Positions 34,894 through 44,124 of a DNA stretch of 64,000 nucleotides are shown here, one piece after another. Position numbers and translations under genes: made by a program. Each line of letters opens with the position of its first letter. Position 1 is the first letter of the stretch. The notes under the pieces were generated by a model. That model searched no databases, was not told the origin of the DNA, and worked only from the letters and a program-made list of their open reading frames with translations. Source of the DNA: Aquabacterium fontiphilum (GTDB lineage Bacteria > Pseudomonadota > Gammaproteobacteria > Burkholderiales > Burkholderiaceae_C); contig NZ_JAAAPN010000002.1 of the NCBI RefSeq assembly GCF_009909205.1, positions 248,001 through 312,000 of the forward strand, written 5' to 3'.

Positions 34894-37272
34894 TCAGTTG
34901 TTGAACAGGTCGAGAATGTCGCGCCGCTCGCCCTCGCTGGGTACCGGCGGCGCATCGCGTGGTTCGCCTTCCTCCACCACGAGCTCGCGCACCCCGGTTG
35001 CGGGCGTGAATTCCTCGTAGTACCACTCGCCGCCCAGGTTCACGAGACCTTCGGGAGGCGTCGGCTCCATCACCGGCTTGCCACGCAGGGCGGTGCTCAT
35101 GTAGTCGATCCACACAGGCAAGGCCAGCCCACCACCGGTTTCGCGGTCGCCCAGCTTGCGCGGCTTGTCGTAGCCGATCCACACCACGGCCACCTGGTGC
35201 AGCGAGTAGCCCGCGAACCAGGCATCCATCGAGTCGTTGGTCGTGCCGGTCTTCCCGTACAGATCAGGACGTTTGAGCGTGCCCTGCGCGCGCGCGGCGG
35301 TGCCTGAGCGGGTCACCTCCTGCAGCAGGCTGGACGTGATGAAGGCGTTGCGCGCGTCAATCGCGCGCATCCGCTCGTCCAGCGGCGACTCTCGGTGCTC
35401 GGCCAGCACCTGCCCCTGGCTGTCGGTCACCTTGACGATCAGTTCCGGATTCAGGCGATACCCGCCGTTGGCGAACACGGCGTAGGCGCTGGCCATCTGC
35501 AGGGGCGTGACGGAGCCGGCGCCCAACGCCATGGTCAGGTACGGCGGGTGGCGTTCGGCATCGAAGCCGAAGCGTGTCACCCACTCCTGGCCATACTGGG
35601 CGCCGACGGAGTGCAGCACGCGAATGGAAACCATGTTCTTGGACTTCGCCAGCGCCCGGCGCAGGCTCATGGGCCCTTCGAACTTGCCGTCGTAGTTCTT
35701 CGGCTCCCATGGCTTGCTGCCCGTGGCGCTCCCTGGGAAGAACAAGGGGCCGTCATTGACCATGGTGGATGGGGTGAAGCCTTTTTCCAGCGCAGCCGAG
35801 TAAATGAAGGGCTTGAAGCTGGAGCCGGGCTGGCGCCAGGCCTGCGTGACGCGGTTGAACTTGGCGCGATCGAACTCGAAGCCACCCACCATGGCGCGCA
35901 GCATGCCCGTTTGTGGATCAAGCGCCACGAACGCACCCTCGACCACTGGCATCTGCACAACGGACCACTTCTTTTGCCGATCCGGCATGACACGGATGAT
36001 GGAACCCACCCGCACCTGTGTTTTGGGGTTGGCTTTGTCGCCCAGGCCGCTGGCGGCGGCGCGCACCGCATCCCCGGTCAGCTCGAGATGCTCGCCTGAC
36101 TGCAGCGCAACCTTGAGTCGTCGCGCTTCGGCCTCCAGCACCACGGCGGCCACGATGTCGCCGCTGTCCGGATGATCCTCCAAGGCTTCTGCAATGGCCA
36201 CATCCCACTGGTTGCGATCTGCGGGCAGATTCACATGACCTTCGGGGCCGCGCCAGACCTGGCGCCGGTCGAAATCCAGCAAACCCTTGCGCAACGCGTG
36301 GTAGGCCGCAGCCTGCTCGGCCATTGAAACCGAGGTGTACACATTCAACCCGCGGGTGTAAGCCTGTGAGCCGTAACGCTCGTGCACCAGCAGGCGTGCC
36401 GTCTCGGCAACGTACTCGGCTTCTGCCGGGATGCTGTCCTTGCGCCGGTAGCTCAGCTGTTCTTTCTTGGCTTGGTCCCGTTGCGCAGCCGTGATGAATC
36501 CGTTTTCGTACATCCGGTCCAGGATGTACAGCTGCCGCACGGTGGCGCGTCTCGGGTTGCGGATCGGGTTGTAGGCCGATGGGGCCTTTGGCAGGCCCGC
36601 CAGCATGGCTGCCTCGGCAATGCTGATTTCCTCCAGTGGCTTGCCGAAGTAGATCTCGCTGGCCGCCGCGAAGCCGTATGCCCGCTGACCCAGGAAGATG
36701 TGGTTCATGTAGAGCTCGAGGATCTGGTCCTTCGTCAGCTCGCTTTCAATCTTCAGCGCCAGCAGGATCTCGTAGATCTTGCGGGTGAAGGTTTTCTCGG
36801 TGGGCAGGTAGAAGTTGCGCGCCACCTGCATCGTGATGGTGGACGCGCCCTGGCTTCGGGCCTCTCCGAAGTTCGCCAGACCAGCCCGGATGACGCCGAT
36901 GTAGTCCACTCCGTGATGCTCGTAGAAGCGCGCATCCTCGATCGCCAGCACGGCGTCCCGCATGACCTTCGGAATCTGCCGAATGCGCACGAAGTTGCGC
37001 TTTTCCTCACCGAACTCGCCGATCAACATGCCTTCGGCAGAGTACACACGCAGCGGCATCACCGGCCGATAGGCGCTCAGCCCGGTCACCTCCGGCAGCT
37101 TGGGGTAGGCCACCGAGAGTGCCGTGGCCAACAGCATGGCGCCAGCCAGGCCCGCCGCTGCCAGCAGTCCACCCGCGATCAGCAGGGGGCGGCCAAGGTA
37201 CTGCCACCACCAAGTGTCGCGCAGCGCGCCGCGGCTGCGTGGCGAAGAAGATCGGGGCTCGGATGCGCTCAT
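34894..37272 (-). CDS. mrcA: Penicillin-binding protein 1A (bifunctional)
   Basis: This 792-residue class A PBP both polymerises glycan strands and cross-links peptides. It has a short basic cytoplasmic tail and one membrane anchor (LLIAGGLLAAAGLAGAMLLATAL), a GT51 glycosyltransferase domain with EDARFYEHHGVDY and the QGASTITMQVARNFYL region, and an inserted OB-like domain. The transpeptidase domain follows with SxxK in PGSSFKPF, an SKN motif in AKSKNMVS and KTG in GKTGTTND. It is divergent from the pilMNOPQ operon, a conserved arrangement. A consensus -10 (TATAAT) lies 26 bases before its ATG. Confidence 0.97.
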   Translation of the reverse strand: MSASEPRSSSPRSRGALRDTWWWQYLGRPLLIAGGLLAAAGLAGAMLLATALSVAYPKLPEVTGLSAYRPVMPLRVYSAEGMLIGEFGEEKRNFVRIRQIPKVMRDAVLAIEDARFYEHHGVDYIGVIRAGLANFGEARSQGASTITMQVARNFYLPTEKTFTRKIYEILLALKIESELTKDQILELYMNHIFLGQRAYGFAAASEIYFGKPLEEISIAEAAMLAGLPKAPSAYNPIRNPRRATVRQLYILDRMYENGFITAAQRDQAKKEQLSYRRKDSIPAEAEYVAETARLLVHERYGSQAYTRGLNVYTSVSMAEQAAAYHALRKGLLDFDRRQVWRGPEGHVNLPADRNQWDVAIAEALEDHPDSGDIVAAVVLEAEARRLKVALQSGEHLELTGDAVRAAASGLGDKANPKTQVRVGSIIRVMPDRQKKWSVVQMPVVEGAFVALDPQTGMLRAMVGGFEFDRAKFNRVTQAWRQPGSSFKPFIYSAALEKGFTPSTMVNDGPLFFPGSATGSKPWEPKNYDGKFEGPMSLRRALAKSKNMVSIRVLHSVGAQYGQEWVTRFGFDAERHPPYLTMALGAGSVTPLQMASAYAVFANGGYRLNPELIVKVTDSQGQVLAEHRESPLDERMRAIDARNAFITSSLLQEVTRSGTAARAQGTLKRPDLYGKTGTTNDSMDAWFAGYSLHQVAVVWIGYDKPRKLGDRETGGGLALPVWIDYMSTALRGKPVMEPTPPEGLVNLGGEWYYEEFTPATGVRELVVEEGEPRDAPPVPSEGERRDILDLFNN

Positions 37273-37298
37273 GGGGTTCGGCTCAATGCGGAGCCGTG

Positions 37299-37304
37299 AT
37301 TATA
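37299..37304 (-). promoter_or_regulatory. Consensus -10 for mrcA
   Basis: TATAAT on the minus strand, 26 bases before the mrcA ATG. No clear -35 is visible. The rest of the 244-base gap to pilM holds a run of eight T (37446-37453) and no other recognisable element. Confidence 0.6.
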
Positions 37305-37516
37305 GAAACCCCGGGGTTCTGACGCCCGGCCGATCTGCCTGCCCCAGCCCGCGGGTTTTTTGCGCGCGGGTTGCAACGGTTTGTAAGGCGTGTGCATCGC
37401 GCAACGAGCGCGGGATTTCTCCTGCTTTCTTCGCGTTCATTCACATTTTTTTTGCTGATACGATTCAACGGCTTTCTTTAACGTTCCAGCGCCTCTTTGG
37501 GCGCGTGGAGGATGGT

Positions 37517-38596
37517 GTGAGTTTTCTTGACACGCTCCTGGGCCGCAAACATCCGCCGATGATCGGGCTGGACATCAGTTCATCGAGCGTGAAGCTGGTA
37601 GAACTGAGTCAATCAGGCAATGGGGAATACGTTCTCGATCGATTTGCGTCCGAGCCTTTCGATAAGGGATGGATCGCGGATGGCCAGATTGAGAAATTCG
37701 ACGAAGTCGCCGAGGCGGTGCGAAAAGTTGTAAGCAAAAGTGGCACACGTACCAAGCACGTGGCCATGGCCATGCCCCAGTCGGCCGTGATCACCAAGAA
37801 GATCATGTTACCGGCCGGCCTGCGCGAAGAGGAAATGGAAATGCAGGTCGAGGCGGAAGCCAACCAGTACATTCCGTTCTCCCTCGACGAAGTGAGCCTG
37901 GACTTCTGCGTGATTGGCCCCAGCCCGACCTCGGCGGGCGATGTCGAAGTGATGATCGCTGCCTCGCGCAAAGACCGCGTTCAGGACCGCCAAGGCCTTG
38001 CCGAAGCGGCTGGGCTGAAGCCTGCCGTGCTGGACATCGAGTCTTACGCCTCGCGCCTGGCCATGCAAAGACTGATTGCCTCTCTCCCGGGCGAGGGCAA
38101 GGACGCACTGGTCGCCCTGTTCGAGATCGGCGCAGAAAACACCAGCCTCAAAGTGCTGCGTGACAATGAGTTGTTGTACGACCGCGATCAGGCTTTCGGC
38201 GGCGCCCAGCTGACGCAGTTGATCTCGCGTCAGTACGGATTTTCTTACGAAGAGGCCGAGCAGAAGAAGCTGTCGGGAGACCTGCCCGAGGATTACCAGG
38301 GCGCACTGCTGGCCCCGTTTGTCGACAGCCTTTCGCAGGAGATCGGCCGTGCCTTGCAGTATTTCTTCACCAGCACGCCGCACCACAAGGTCCATTACGT
38401 GATGCTGGCTGGTGGTACCGCAGCCCTGCCCGGGTTGAAGGACCGGGTCACCGAACTGACCGGCTTTGCGTCGATGGTGGTCAATCCCTTCGAAGGCATG
38501 AAGCTGGGCTCTGCCGTGCGTGAAAGCAAGTTGCGGCGCGAAGCGTCTTCCTATCTGACCGCCTGTGGCTTGGCCATGCGGAGGTTCCTCGCATGA
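37517..38596 (+). CDS. pilM: Type IV pilus inner-membrane assembly protein PilM
   Basis: PilM is an actin-like cytoplasmic ATPase-fold protein that binds the N-terminus of PilN and links the alignment complex to the pilus motors. The 359-residue protein has the first phosphate loop PPMIGLDISSSSVKLVELSQ, the KKIMLPAGLREEEMEMQVEAEANQYIPF region, and the late MLAGGTAALPGL phosphate-binding segment. I chose GTG 37517, preceded by TGGAGGA, which gives the usual PilM N-terminus MSFLDTLLGRKHPP. The pilN ATG overlaps its stop (ATGA). Confidence 0.96.
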   Translation: MSFLDTLLGRKHPPMIGLDISSSSVKLVELSQSGNGEYVLDRFASEPFDKGWIADGQIEKFDEVAEAVRKVVSKSGTRTKHVAMAMPQSAVITKKIMLPAGLREEEMEMQVEAEANQYIPFSLDEVSLDFCVIGPSPTSAGDVEVMIAASRKDRVQDRQGLAEAAGLKPAVLDIESYASRLAMQRLIASLPGEGKDALVALFEIGAENTSLKVLRDNELLYDRDQAFGGAQLTQLISRQYGFSYEEAEQKKLSGDLPEDYQGALLAPFVDSLSQEIGRALQYFFTSTPHHKVHYVMLAGGTAALPGLKDRVTELTGFASMVVNPFEGMKLGSAVRESKLRREASSYLTACGLAMRRFLA

Positions 38597-39213
38597 TCCT
38601 CATCAACCTTCTTCCCCACCGCGAAGAGAAACGCCGGCTGCGCAAGCAGGCGTTCTTCGCCGGTCTGGGGGTCTCCGGCCTGGCTGGTGTGGCCATCGTG
38701 GTGTTCTGGTACGGCGTCCAGATGCAGATGATCAGCAGCCAGCAGGAGCGCAACGCGGTCCTGATGGACGCCATTGCCAAGCTGGAAACCGAGATCAAGG
38801 ACGTCTCGACGCTCAAGGGTGAGATCGAATCGCTCAAGGCCCGGCAGCGAGCGGTCGAAGATCTGCAGACCGACCGCAATGTGCCCGTCCATCTGCTCAA
38901 TGAACTGGTTGCCCAGACGCCCGAAGGCATTTACCTGACCGCCATCCGGCACAGCGGCGAAAGCGTACTGGTCAGCGGCATGGCGCAAAGCAACGAGCGC
39001 GTGTCCGAGTTCCTGCGCAACGCGAACAGCCGGTCGCCGTGGTTGGCGCAGCCCGAGCTGGTTGAGATCAAGGCCGCGCCCGCGGGTCGCGGTGCCAGCG
39101 AGTCGCGCAGGCTGTTCGAGTTTTCCATGCGCTTGACGCTCAAGCGGCCCCAGGATGTGGCGCCAGCAGAAGCGGCTTCGGGCGCGTCGGCGCCCGCTGC
39201 GCCGAAGGTGTGA
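38593..39213 (+). CDS. pilN: Type IV pilus assembly protein PilN
   Basis: This 206-residue bitopic inner-membrane protein begins MILINLLPHREEKRR, the conserved PilN cytoplasmic peptide that docks into PilM. It then has a transmembrane helix (GVSGLAGVAIVVFWYGV), a coiled coil (about 50-95) and a ferredoxin-like periplasmic domain. The Ala/Pro tail is variable. It forms a heterodimer with PilO in the pilus alignment complex. It overlaps pilM by four bases and pilO follows after seven. Confidence 0.95.
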   Translation: MILINLLPHREEKRRLRKQAFFAGLGVSGLAGVAIVVFWYGVQMQMISSQQERNAVLMDAIAKLETEIKDVSTLKGEIESLKARQRAVEDLQTDRNVPVHLLNELVAQTPEGIYLTAIRHSGESVLVSGMAQSNERVSEFLRNANSRSPWLAQPELVEIKAAPAGRGASESRRLFEFSMRLTLKRPQDVAPAEAASGASAPAAPKV

Positions 39214-39220
39214 GGTAGGA

Positions 39221-39904
39221 ATGGCCAAACTGAACGCCAACATCGACCTGAACGCGTGGTTCCAGGACGCGCAGGACCAGTTCAAAGGACTCAATCCGAA
39301 CGAGCCAGGGCAATGGCCAGTGCTGCCCAAGGCAGCAGCCTTCGTGGCAGCCGCCGCGCTGGTGGTGCTGCTCGGCTGGGCGGCCCTGCTGTCCGGCCAG
39401 CAAGAGGAGTTGCAGTCCGAGCGCGACCGTGAGCCGCAACTCAAAGCCGATTTTCAGAACAAGGTGACCCAGGCCGTCAACCTGGAGTTGCTGCGCAAGC
39501 AGCGTATCCAGGTCGAGGAGTACGTCAAGCAGATGGAAAAGCAGTTGCCCGGCAAGGCCGATATGGACGCGCTTCTGTCGGACATCAACCAGGCCGGTCT
39601 CGGTCGCGGCCTGGAGTTTGAGTTGTTCCGGCCTGGGCAGGTGGTGGTCAAGGACTACTACGCAGAACTGCCCATCGCCATTCGCGTGACGGGTCGCTAC
39701 CACGACATCGGTGCGTTCACCGCCGACGTAGCCAACCTGTCGCGCATCGTGACCCTGCACGAACTGGTCATTGGCAACGTCGTGGCCAAGGATGCGTCGG
39801 GCAACCTCTACATGGAGGCCACCGCGAGAACCTACCGCTACCTCGACCCAGCCGAAGTTCAGGCGAACAAGGATGCGAAAGCCAAAGCGGGGGCCACGAA
39901 GTGA
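39221..39904 (+). CDS. pilO: Type IV pilus assembly protein PilO
   Basis: This 227-residue protein has a cytoplasmic N-terminus (MAKLNANIDLNAWFQDAQDQ), one membrane helix (AAAFVAAAALVVLLGWAALL), a coiled coil to about residue 110 and a periplasmic domain containing GLEFELFRPGQVVVKDYYAELPI, the PilO signature. It pairs with PilN and contacts PilP. The ATG at 39221 has TAGGA immediately upstream. Its TGA shares a base with the pilP ATG. Confidence 0.96.
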   Translation: MAKLNANIDLNAWFQDAQDQFKGLNPNEPGQWPVLPKAAAFVAAAALVVLLGWAALLSGQQEELQSERDREPQLKADFQNKVTQAVNLELLRKQRIQVEEYVKQMEKQLPGKADMDALLSDINQAGLGRGLEFELFRPGQVVVKDYYAELPIAIRVTGRYHDIGAFTADVANLSRIVTLHELVIGNVVAKDASGNLYMEATARTYRYLDPAEVQANKDAKAKAGATK

Positions 39905-40443
39905 TGACGCGTTATTCCCCCAGACTGCTGTGGCCGCTGTGTGTGTCGGCGGCCTTGCTCGCCGGATGCAGCGGGCATGAAGAGGAGCTGCAATCTTGGA
40001 TGGCGCAGCAGCGTCAGCAGGTGCGGCCCAATGTGGAGCCTCTGTCGCCGCCGTTGCGCTTCAGCCCTCAGGCCTATGCCGGCGCCGAAGGGGCCGAGCC
40101 GTTCAGCGTTCAGAAGCTGACCGGGGCTCTGCGTCAGGAGGCCGCGCAGCCCAATTCCGTTGTGTCGGCTGAGCTGAACCGGCGCAAGGAGCCACTGGAA
40201 GCGTTCCCTCTGGACAGCATGACCATGGTGGGCAGCGTGAGCAAGCGCGGCGCACCTTATGCGCTGCTGCGCGTGGATAACCTGTTGTACCAGGTCAAGG
40301 CGGGGGACTACCTCGGCCAGAACTACGGGAAGATCATGAAGATCACCGAGACCGAGATCGAATTGCGAGAAATCGTGCAGGACGCCGCAGGCGAGTGGAT
40401 CGAGCGCACCGCCACCCTGCAGCTGCAGGAGGCAGGACAATGA
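39904..40443 (+). CDS. pilP: Type IV pilus lipoprotein PilP
   Basis: This 179-residue lipoprotein has lipobox LLAGC (C22). An extended linker follows, then the C-terminal beta-sandwich homology domain (FPLDSMTMVGSVSKRGAPYALLRVDNLLYQVKAGDYLGQNYGKI), which binds the periplasmic part of the PilQ secretin. It therefore connects the PilNO inner-membrane complex to the outer-membrane pore. Start and stop both overlap neighbours, so all five pil genes are translationally linked. Confidence 0.95.
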   Translation: MTRYSPRLLWPLCVSAALLAGCSGHEEELQSWMAQQRQQVRPNVEPLSPPLRFSPQAYAGAEGAEPFSVQKLTGALRQEAAQPNSVVSAELNRRKEPLEAFPLDSMTMVGSVSKRGAPYALLRVDNLLYQVKAGDYLGQNYGKIMKITETEIELREIVQDAAGEWIERTATLQLQEAGQ

Positions 40444-42647
40444 TGACGATGCTGGAGACCCCCAAGATGAAACCGTGGCGCATTGCAATGGCTGGCCTGA
40501 CCTTGGCCGTGATGTCGCCGCTGACCTGGGCCGCCGCGGCGATTCAGGCCATTACCAGCTCGCAGCAGGGCGGTGCCGATGTCATCCGCATCGAGATGAG
40601 CGAGCCGCTGGCGTCTCTGCCGGCCGGCTTCGTGGTTCAGGCGCCGCCGAGGGTGGCCATTGACCTGCCGGGTGTCACCAACGCGCTGGGCCGCAATCTG
40701 GTGGACATCAACCAGGGCAATGTTCGATCGGTCAACGTGGCGCAGGCCGGTGAGCGCACGCGTCTGGTGCTCAACCTGCGGCAGCCCTCCACCTACAGGG
40801 CCCAGGTTCAGGGCAAGACCCTGCTGCTGACGCTGGAGGCGGCTGGCGCAGCCCCGGCGCCTGTGGCCGCGGCTGAAGCGCCTGCGCAGGCCACGCCCGT
40901 GCGCGAGTCCGGGACCCGTTTCGCCTCGAACATGAACGCCGTACCGTTGGCGCTGCGTGACATCGACTTCCGCCGTGGTTCGGATGGCTCCGGTCGCGTG
41001 GTGGTTGAGTTGCCCAACAATCAGGTGGGTGTCGACATTCGCCAGCAGGGCAAGGCCCTCGTGGTCGAGTTTTCTGGCGCGAGCTTGCCAGACCGGCTGC
41101 GCCGCAAGTTCGACGTGTCCGATTTCGGTACGCCCGTGCAGGACATGACGGCCACGCAGATGGGTGAGCGCGTGCGACTGAACGTGACGCCGACTGGTGA
41201 CTGGGAACACTCTGCCTACCAGAGTGACAACCAGTTCGTGCTGGAGGTGCGCGCCCGCAAGACCGATCCGAACAAGCTGACGCAGGGTCCCGGCTATGCG
41301 GGTGAGAAGCTGTCGCTGAATTTCCAGAACATTGAAGTGCGTGCGCTGCTGCAGGTGATCGCCGACTTCACCAACTTCAACGTGGTGACCAGCGACACCG
41401 TGACGGGCAATGTCACCCTGCGCCTGAAGGACGTGCCCTGGGATCAGGCGCTGGACATCATCCTGCAGGCCAAGGGCCTGGGCGTGCGCAAGACCGGCAA
41501 TGTGCTGTGGATCGCCCCCAAGGACGAGATCAACGCCAAGGAGAAGATGGACCTGGAGGCCAAGGCCCAGGTGGCCGCGCTGGAGCCACTGCGTACGCAG
41601 TCCTTCCAGCTCAACTACACCAAGGCTGAAGAGATCGCCAAGGGCCTGACCGGCAACAACACGGGCGGCTCGGCCGGGGGCAACAACTCGACGCGCATTC
41701 TGTCGCCGCGTGGCAGCGTGATTTTCGAGACGCGCACCAACCAGCTGTTCGTCAACGACATTCCCAGCAAGCTGGAAGAAATCCAGCAGATGATTGCCAA
41801 GATCGATGTGCCCGCACGCCAGGTGCTGATCGAGGCGCGCATCGTCGAGGCCGACGATTCTTTCGGCCGCACGCTCGGTGTCCGACTGGGCACGCTCAAT
41901 CGCAATTCAGTTGCCTCATCCGGGCGGCTCAATTTGGGTATCGGCGGTAACTATTCCGGTGTGGTCGGCTCGACTGGGCAGATTGCCACCGGAGGCACGG
42001 GGGGAACAGGCGGAACTGGTGGAGCTGCCACCTCCTCTATCGCCAACAGCTACTTCGTCAACCTGCCTGCTAATGGCTTGAACGGCTTCTCTGCTGCCAC
42101 CATGGGCGTGTCGCTGTTCTCGTCGAGCGTGAACCATGCGCTGAATCTCGAGATCTCTGCATTGGAAGCCGATGGTCGCGGCAAAGTGGTTTCCAGCCCC
42201 CGCGTGATCACGGCAGACCAGGTCAAGGCGCTGATCGAACAAGGTACCGAGATTCCGTACGAAACGGCGACCTCAAGCGGCGCCACCGCGCTGGCCTTCC
42301 GCAAGGCCACGCTGAAGCTGGAAGTCACACCGCAGATCACGCCTGAGGGCAGCATCATCCTGGATGTCGATGTGAACAAGGACAGCGTCGGTCAGGAAAC
42401 CCGTGCCGGCCCGTCCATCGACACCAAGCAAGTCAAGACCCAGGTGCTGGTGGAGAACGGCGGCACGGTGGTGATCGGTGGCATCTTCCAGCAAAGCGAG
42501 AGCGTGACGCAGCAGAAGGTGCCGCTACTCGGCGATATCCCCGGCGTTGGCGTGCTGTTCCGCAACAGCCAGCGTTCATCGCGTCGCTCAGAGTTGCTGA
42601 TTTTCCTCACCCCGAAGGTCGTCTCGGATCGCTCAGGTCTGCGTTGA
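40440..42647 (+). CDS. pilQ: Type IV pilus secretin PilQ
   Basis: This 735-residue outer-membrane secretin has a signal peptide (WRIAMAGLTLAVMSPLTWAAA), two AMIN peptidoglycan-binding domains (about 35-290), a secretin N domain (LSLNFQNIEVRALLQVIADFTNFNVVTSD), an N1-type domain and the C-terminal secretin domain. The secretin core includes VPARQVLIEARIVEADDSFGRTLG and the terminal VPLLGDIPGVGVLFRNS. A Gly/Thr-rich loop (about 515-535) lies in the secretin domain gate region. AGGAGG (40427-40432) favours ATG 40440 over 40443. It forms the pilus exit pore. Confidence 0.97.
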   Translation: MMTMLETPKMKPWRIAMAGLTLAVMSPLTWAAAAIQAITSSQQGGADVIRIEMSEPLASLPAGFVVQAPPRVAIDLPGVTNALGRNLVDINQGNVRSVNVAQAGERTRLVLNLRQPSTYRAQVQGKTLLLTLEAAGAAPAPVAAAEAPAQATPVRESGTRFASNMNAVPLALRDIDFRRGSDGSGRVVVELPNNQVGVDIRQQGKALVVEFSGASLPDRLRRKFDVSDFGTPVQDMTATQMGERVRLNVTPTGDWEHSAYQSDNQFVLEVRARKTDPNKLTQGPGYAGEKLSLNFQNIEVRALLQVIADFTNFNVVTSDTVTGNVTLRLKDVPWDQALDIILQAKGLGVRKTGNVLWIAPKDEINAKEKMDLEAKAQVAALEPLRTQSFQLNYTKAEEIAKGLTGNNTGGSAGGNNSTRILSPRGSVIFETRTNQLFVNDIPSKLEEIQQMIAKIDVPARQVLIEARIVEADDSFGRTLGVRLGTLNRNSVASSGRLNLGIGGNYSGVVGSTGQIATGGTGGTGGTGGAATSSIANSYFVNLPANGLNGFSAATMGVSLFSSSVNHALNLEISALEADGRGKVVSSPRVITADQVKALIEQGTEIPYETATSSGATALAFRKATLKLEVTPQITPEGSIILDVDVNKDSVGQETRAGPSIDTKQVKTQVLVENGGTVVIGGIFQQSESVTQQKVPLLGDIPGVGVLFRNSQRSSRRSELLIFLTPKVVSDRSGLR

Positions 42648-42672
42648 TCCCTGTCTGTCTGGAGCAGTTGGT

Positions 42673-43236
42673 TTGACGGTCATTGCCCTGGTGGGCCTGC
42701 CCGGCGGCGGCAAGTCCACCGTCGGGCGTCAGCTTGCGCGCCGCCTGGGCGTGCGTTTCGTGGATGCCGATTCGACGCTGGAGGCGCGCTTCGGCATGCC
42801 CATCAAGGCCTACTTTGCCGAGCACGGTGAGGCAGCCTTCCGAGACGAAGAGGCCAAGGTCATCGATGAGTTGACTTGCGCCGGCCCCGGCGAGTCGATG
42901 GTGTTGGCCACGGGGGGCGGTGCCGTGCTGCGCCCAGAGAACCGCGAACACCTGCAGTCACGCTGCACGGTCGTCTACCTGCGGTCCACGCCCGATGAGC
43001 TGTTTCGCCGTTTGCGGCACGACACGCAGCGCCCCTTGCTGCAGGTGGCCGACCCGAAGGCGAAACTCAAGGCCCTGTACGATGAGCGACACCCGCTTTA
43101 CGAGGCCGTGGCGCATTACAGCATCGACACGGGGCGCCCCTCTGTGGCCACGCTGGTCAACATGATTGCCATGCAGCTCGACATGGCGGGCCTGCTGCCC
43201 CTTCCCGGGGCGCAGGCGCCTCAGTCGGCGATCTGA
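42673..43236 (+). CDS. aroK: Shikimate kinase
   Basis: AroK phosphorylates shikimate in the chorismate pathway. The 187-residue protein has Walker [10 protein letters not shown] (K14), the shikimate-binding [28 protein letters not shown] and the lid region [12 protein letters not shown]. It uses TTG 42673 as start, with GGAG eight bases upstream. It closes the pil operon, but the usual next gene aroB is absent; instead the convergent galU gene overlaps its last 16 bases. Confidence 0.95.
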   Translation: MTVIALVGLPGGGKSTVGRQLARRLGVRFVDADSTLEARFGMPIKAYFAEHGEAAFRDEEAKVIDELTCAGPGESMVLATGGGAVLRPENREHLQSRCTVVYLRSTPDELFRRLRHDTQRPLLQVADPKAKLKALYDERHPLYEAVAHYSIDTGRPSVATLVNMIAMQLDMAGLLPLPGAQAPQSAI

Positions 43237-44099
43237 GGCGTCAGGGTGCGCAGGTAGGCCGCAAAGCCGGGGCCGATCTGCGGGTGGCGCAGTGCCAACT
43301 CGACGTTGGCCTCCAGAAAACCCTCCTTGCTGCCGCAGTCGTAGCGTTTGCCCTCGTAGCAGTAGGCGTAGACGCGTTCGCTGGCCAGCAGTCCGGCGAT
43401 GCCGTCCGTCAGCTGGATTTCGCCGCCCACGCCACGGGGTTGGGCGCGGATCTGATCAAACACCGCAGGGGTCAGGATGTAGCGGCCCGCCACGCCCAGG
43501 CGTGATGGCGCCGCGTCCGGTGCGGGCTTCTCGACGATGCGTTGCACATTGACCAGGCGCTCCGAGACGGTGTTGCCCGCCACGATGCCATAGCGCCGCG
43601 TGTGCTCGGCCGGAACCTCCTGAACAGCCAGGATCGAGCTCTTGAGCGCAGCAAACTGCTCGACCATCTGTTGCAGCACAGGCGGCTCTCCGACCATCAG
43701 GTCGTCGGCCAGCAGCACGGCAAACGGCTCGCCGCGCACCAGGCGCTCGCCACACAGCACGGCATGGCCCAGGCCCAGGCTTTTGGGCTGGCGCACGAAC
43801 ACGCACTCCATGTCGTCCGGCTTGATGGACTGCACGGTGCGCAGCAACTCCAGCTTGCCGGCTTGCTCCAGTTCGTACTCCAGCTCGAACGCGGTATCGA
43901 AGTGGTCCTCGATGGGGCGCTTGTGGCGACCGGTCACGAAGATCATCTCGCGGATGCCGGCGGCGTACGCCTCCTCGACCGCGTACTGGATCAGCGGCTT
44001 GTCGACCACCGGCAGCATTTCCTTGGGCTGGGCCTTGGTGGCAGGCAGGAAGCGGGTGCCGAGGCCGGCAACCGGGAAGATGGCCTTGGTGATCTGCAT
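43221..44099 (-). CDS. galU: UTP-glucose-1-phosphate uridylyltransferase
   Basis: GalU makes UDP-glucose for lipopolysaccharide, exopolysaccharide and galactose metabolism. The 292-residue protein has the nucleotidyltransferase signature [37 protein letters not shown], the sugar-phosphate region [17 protein letters not shown] and DLMVGEPP, and [17 protein letters not shown] near the end. Length and motifs are normal. It is convergent with aroK and shares 16 bases; valS lies upstream on the same strand, 25 bases away, so galU may be read through from valS. Confidence 0.96.
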   Translation of the reverse strand: MQITKAIFPVAGLGTRFLPATKAQPKEMLPVVDKPLIQYAVEEAYAAGIREMIFVTGRHKRPIEDHFDTAFELEYELEQAGKLELLRTVQSIKPDDMECVFVRQPKSLGLGHAVLCGERLVRGEPFAVLLADDLMVGEPPVLQQMVEQFAALKSSILAVQEVPAEHTRRYGIVAGNTVSERLVNVQRIVEKPAPDAAPSRLGVAGRYILTPAVFDQIRAQPRGVGGEIQLTDGIAGLLASERVYAYCYEGKRYDCGSKEGFLEANVELALRHPQIGPGFAAYLRTLTPQIAD

Positions 44100-44124
44100 G
44101 TTGGTTCCGTACTGCTGAATCGGA

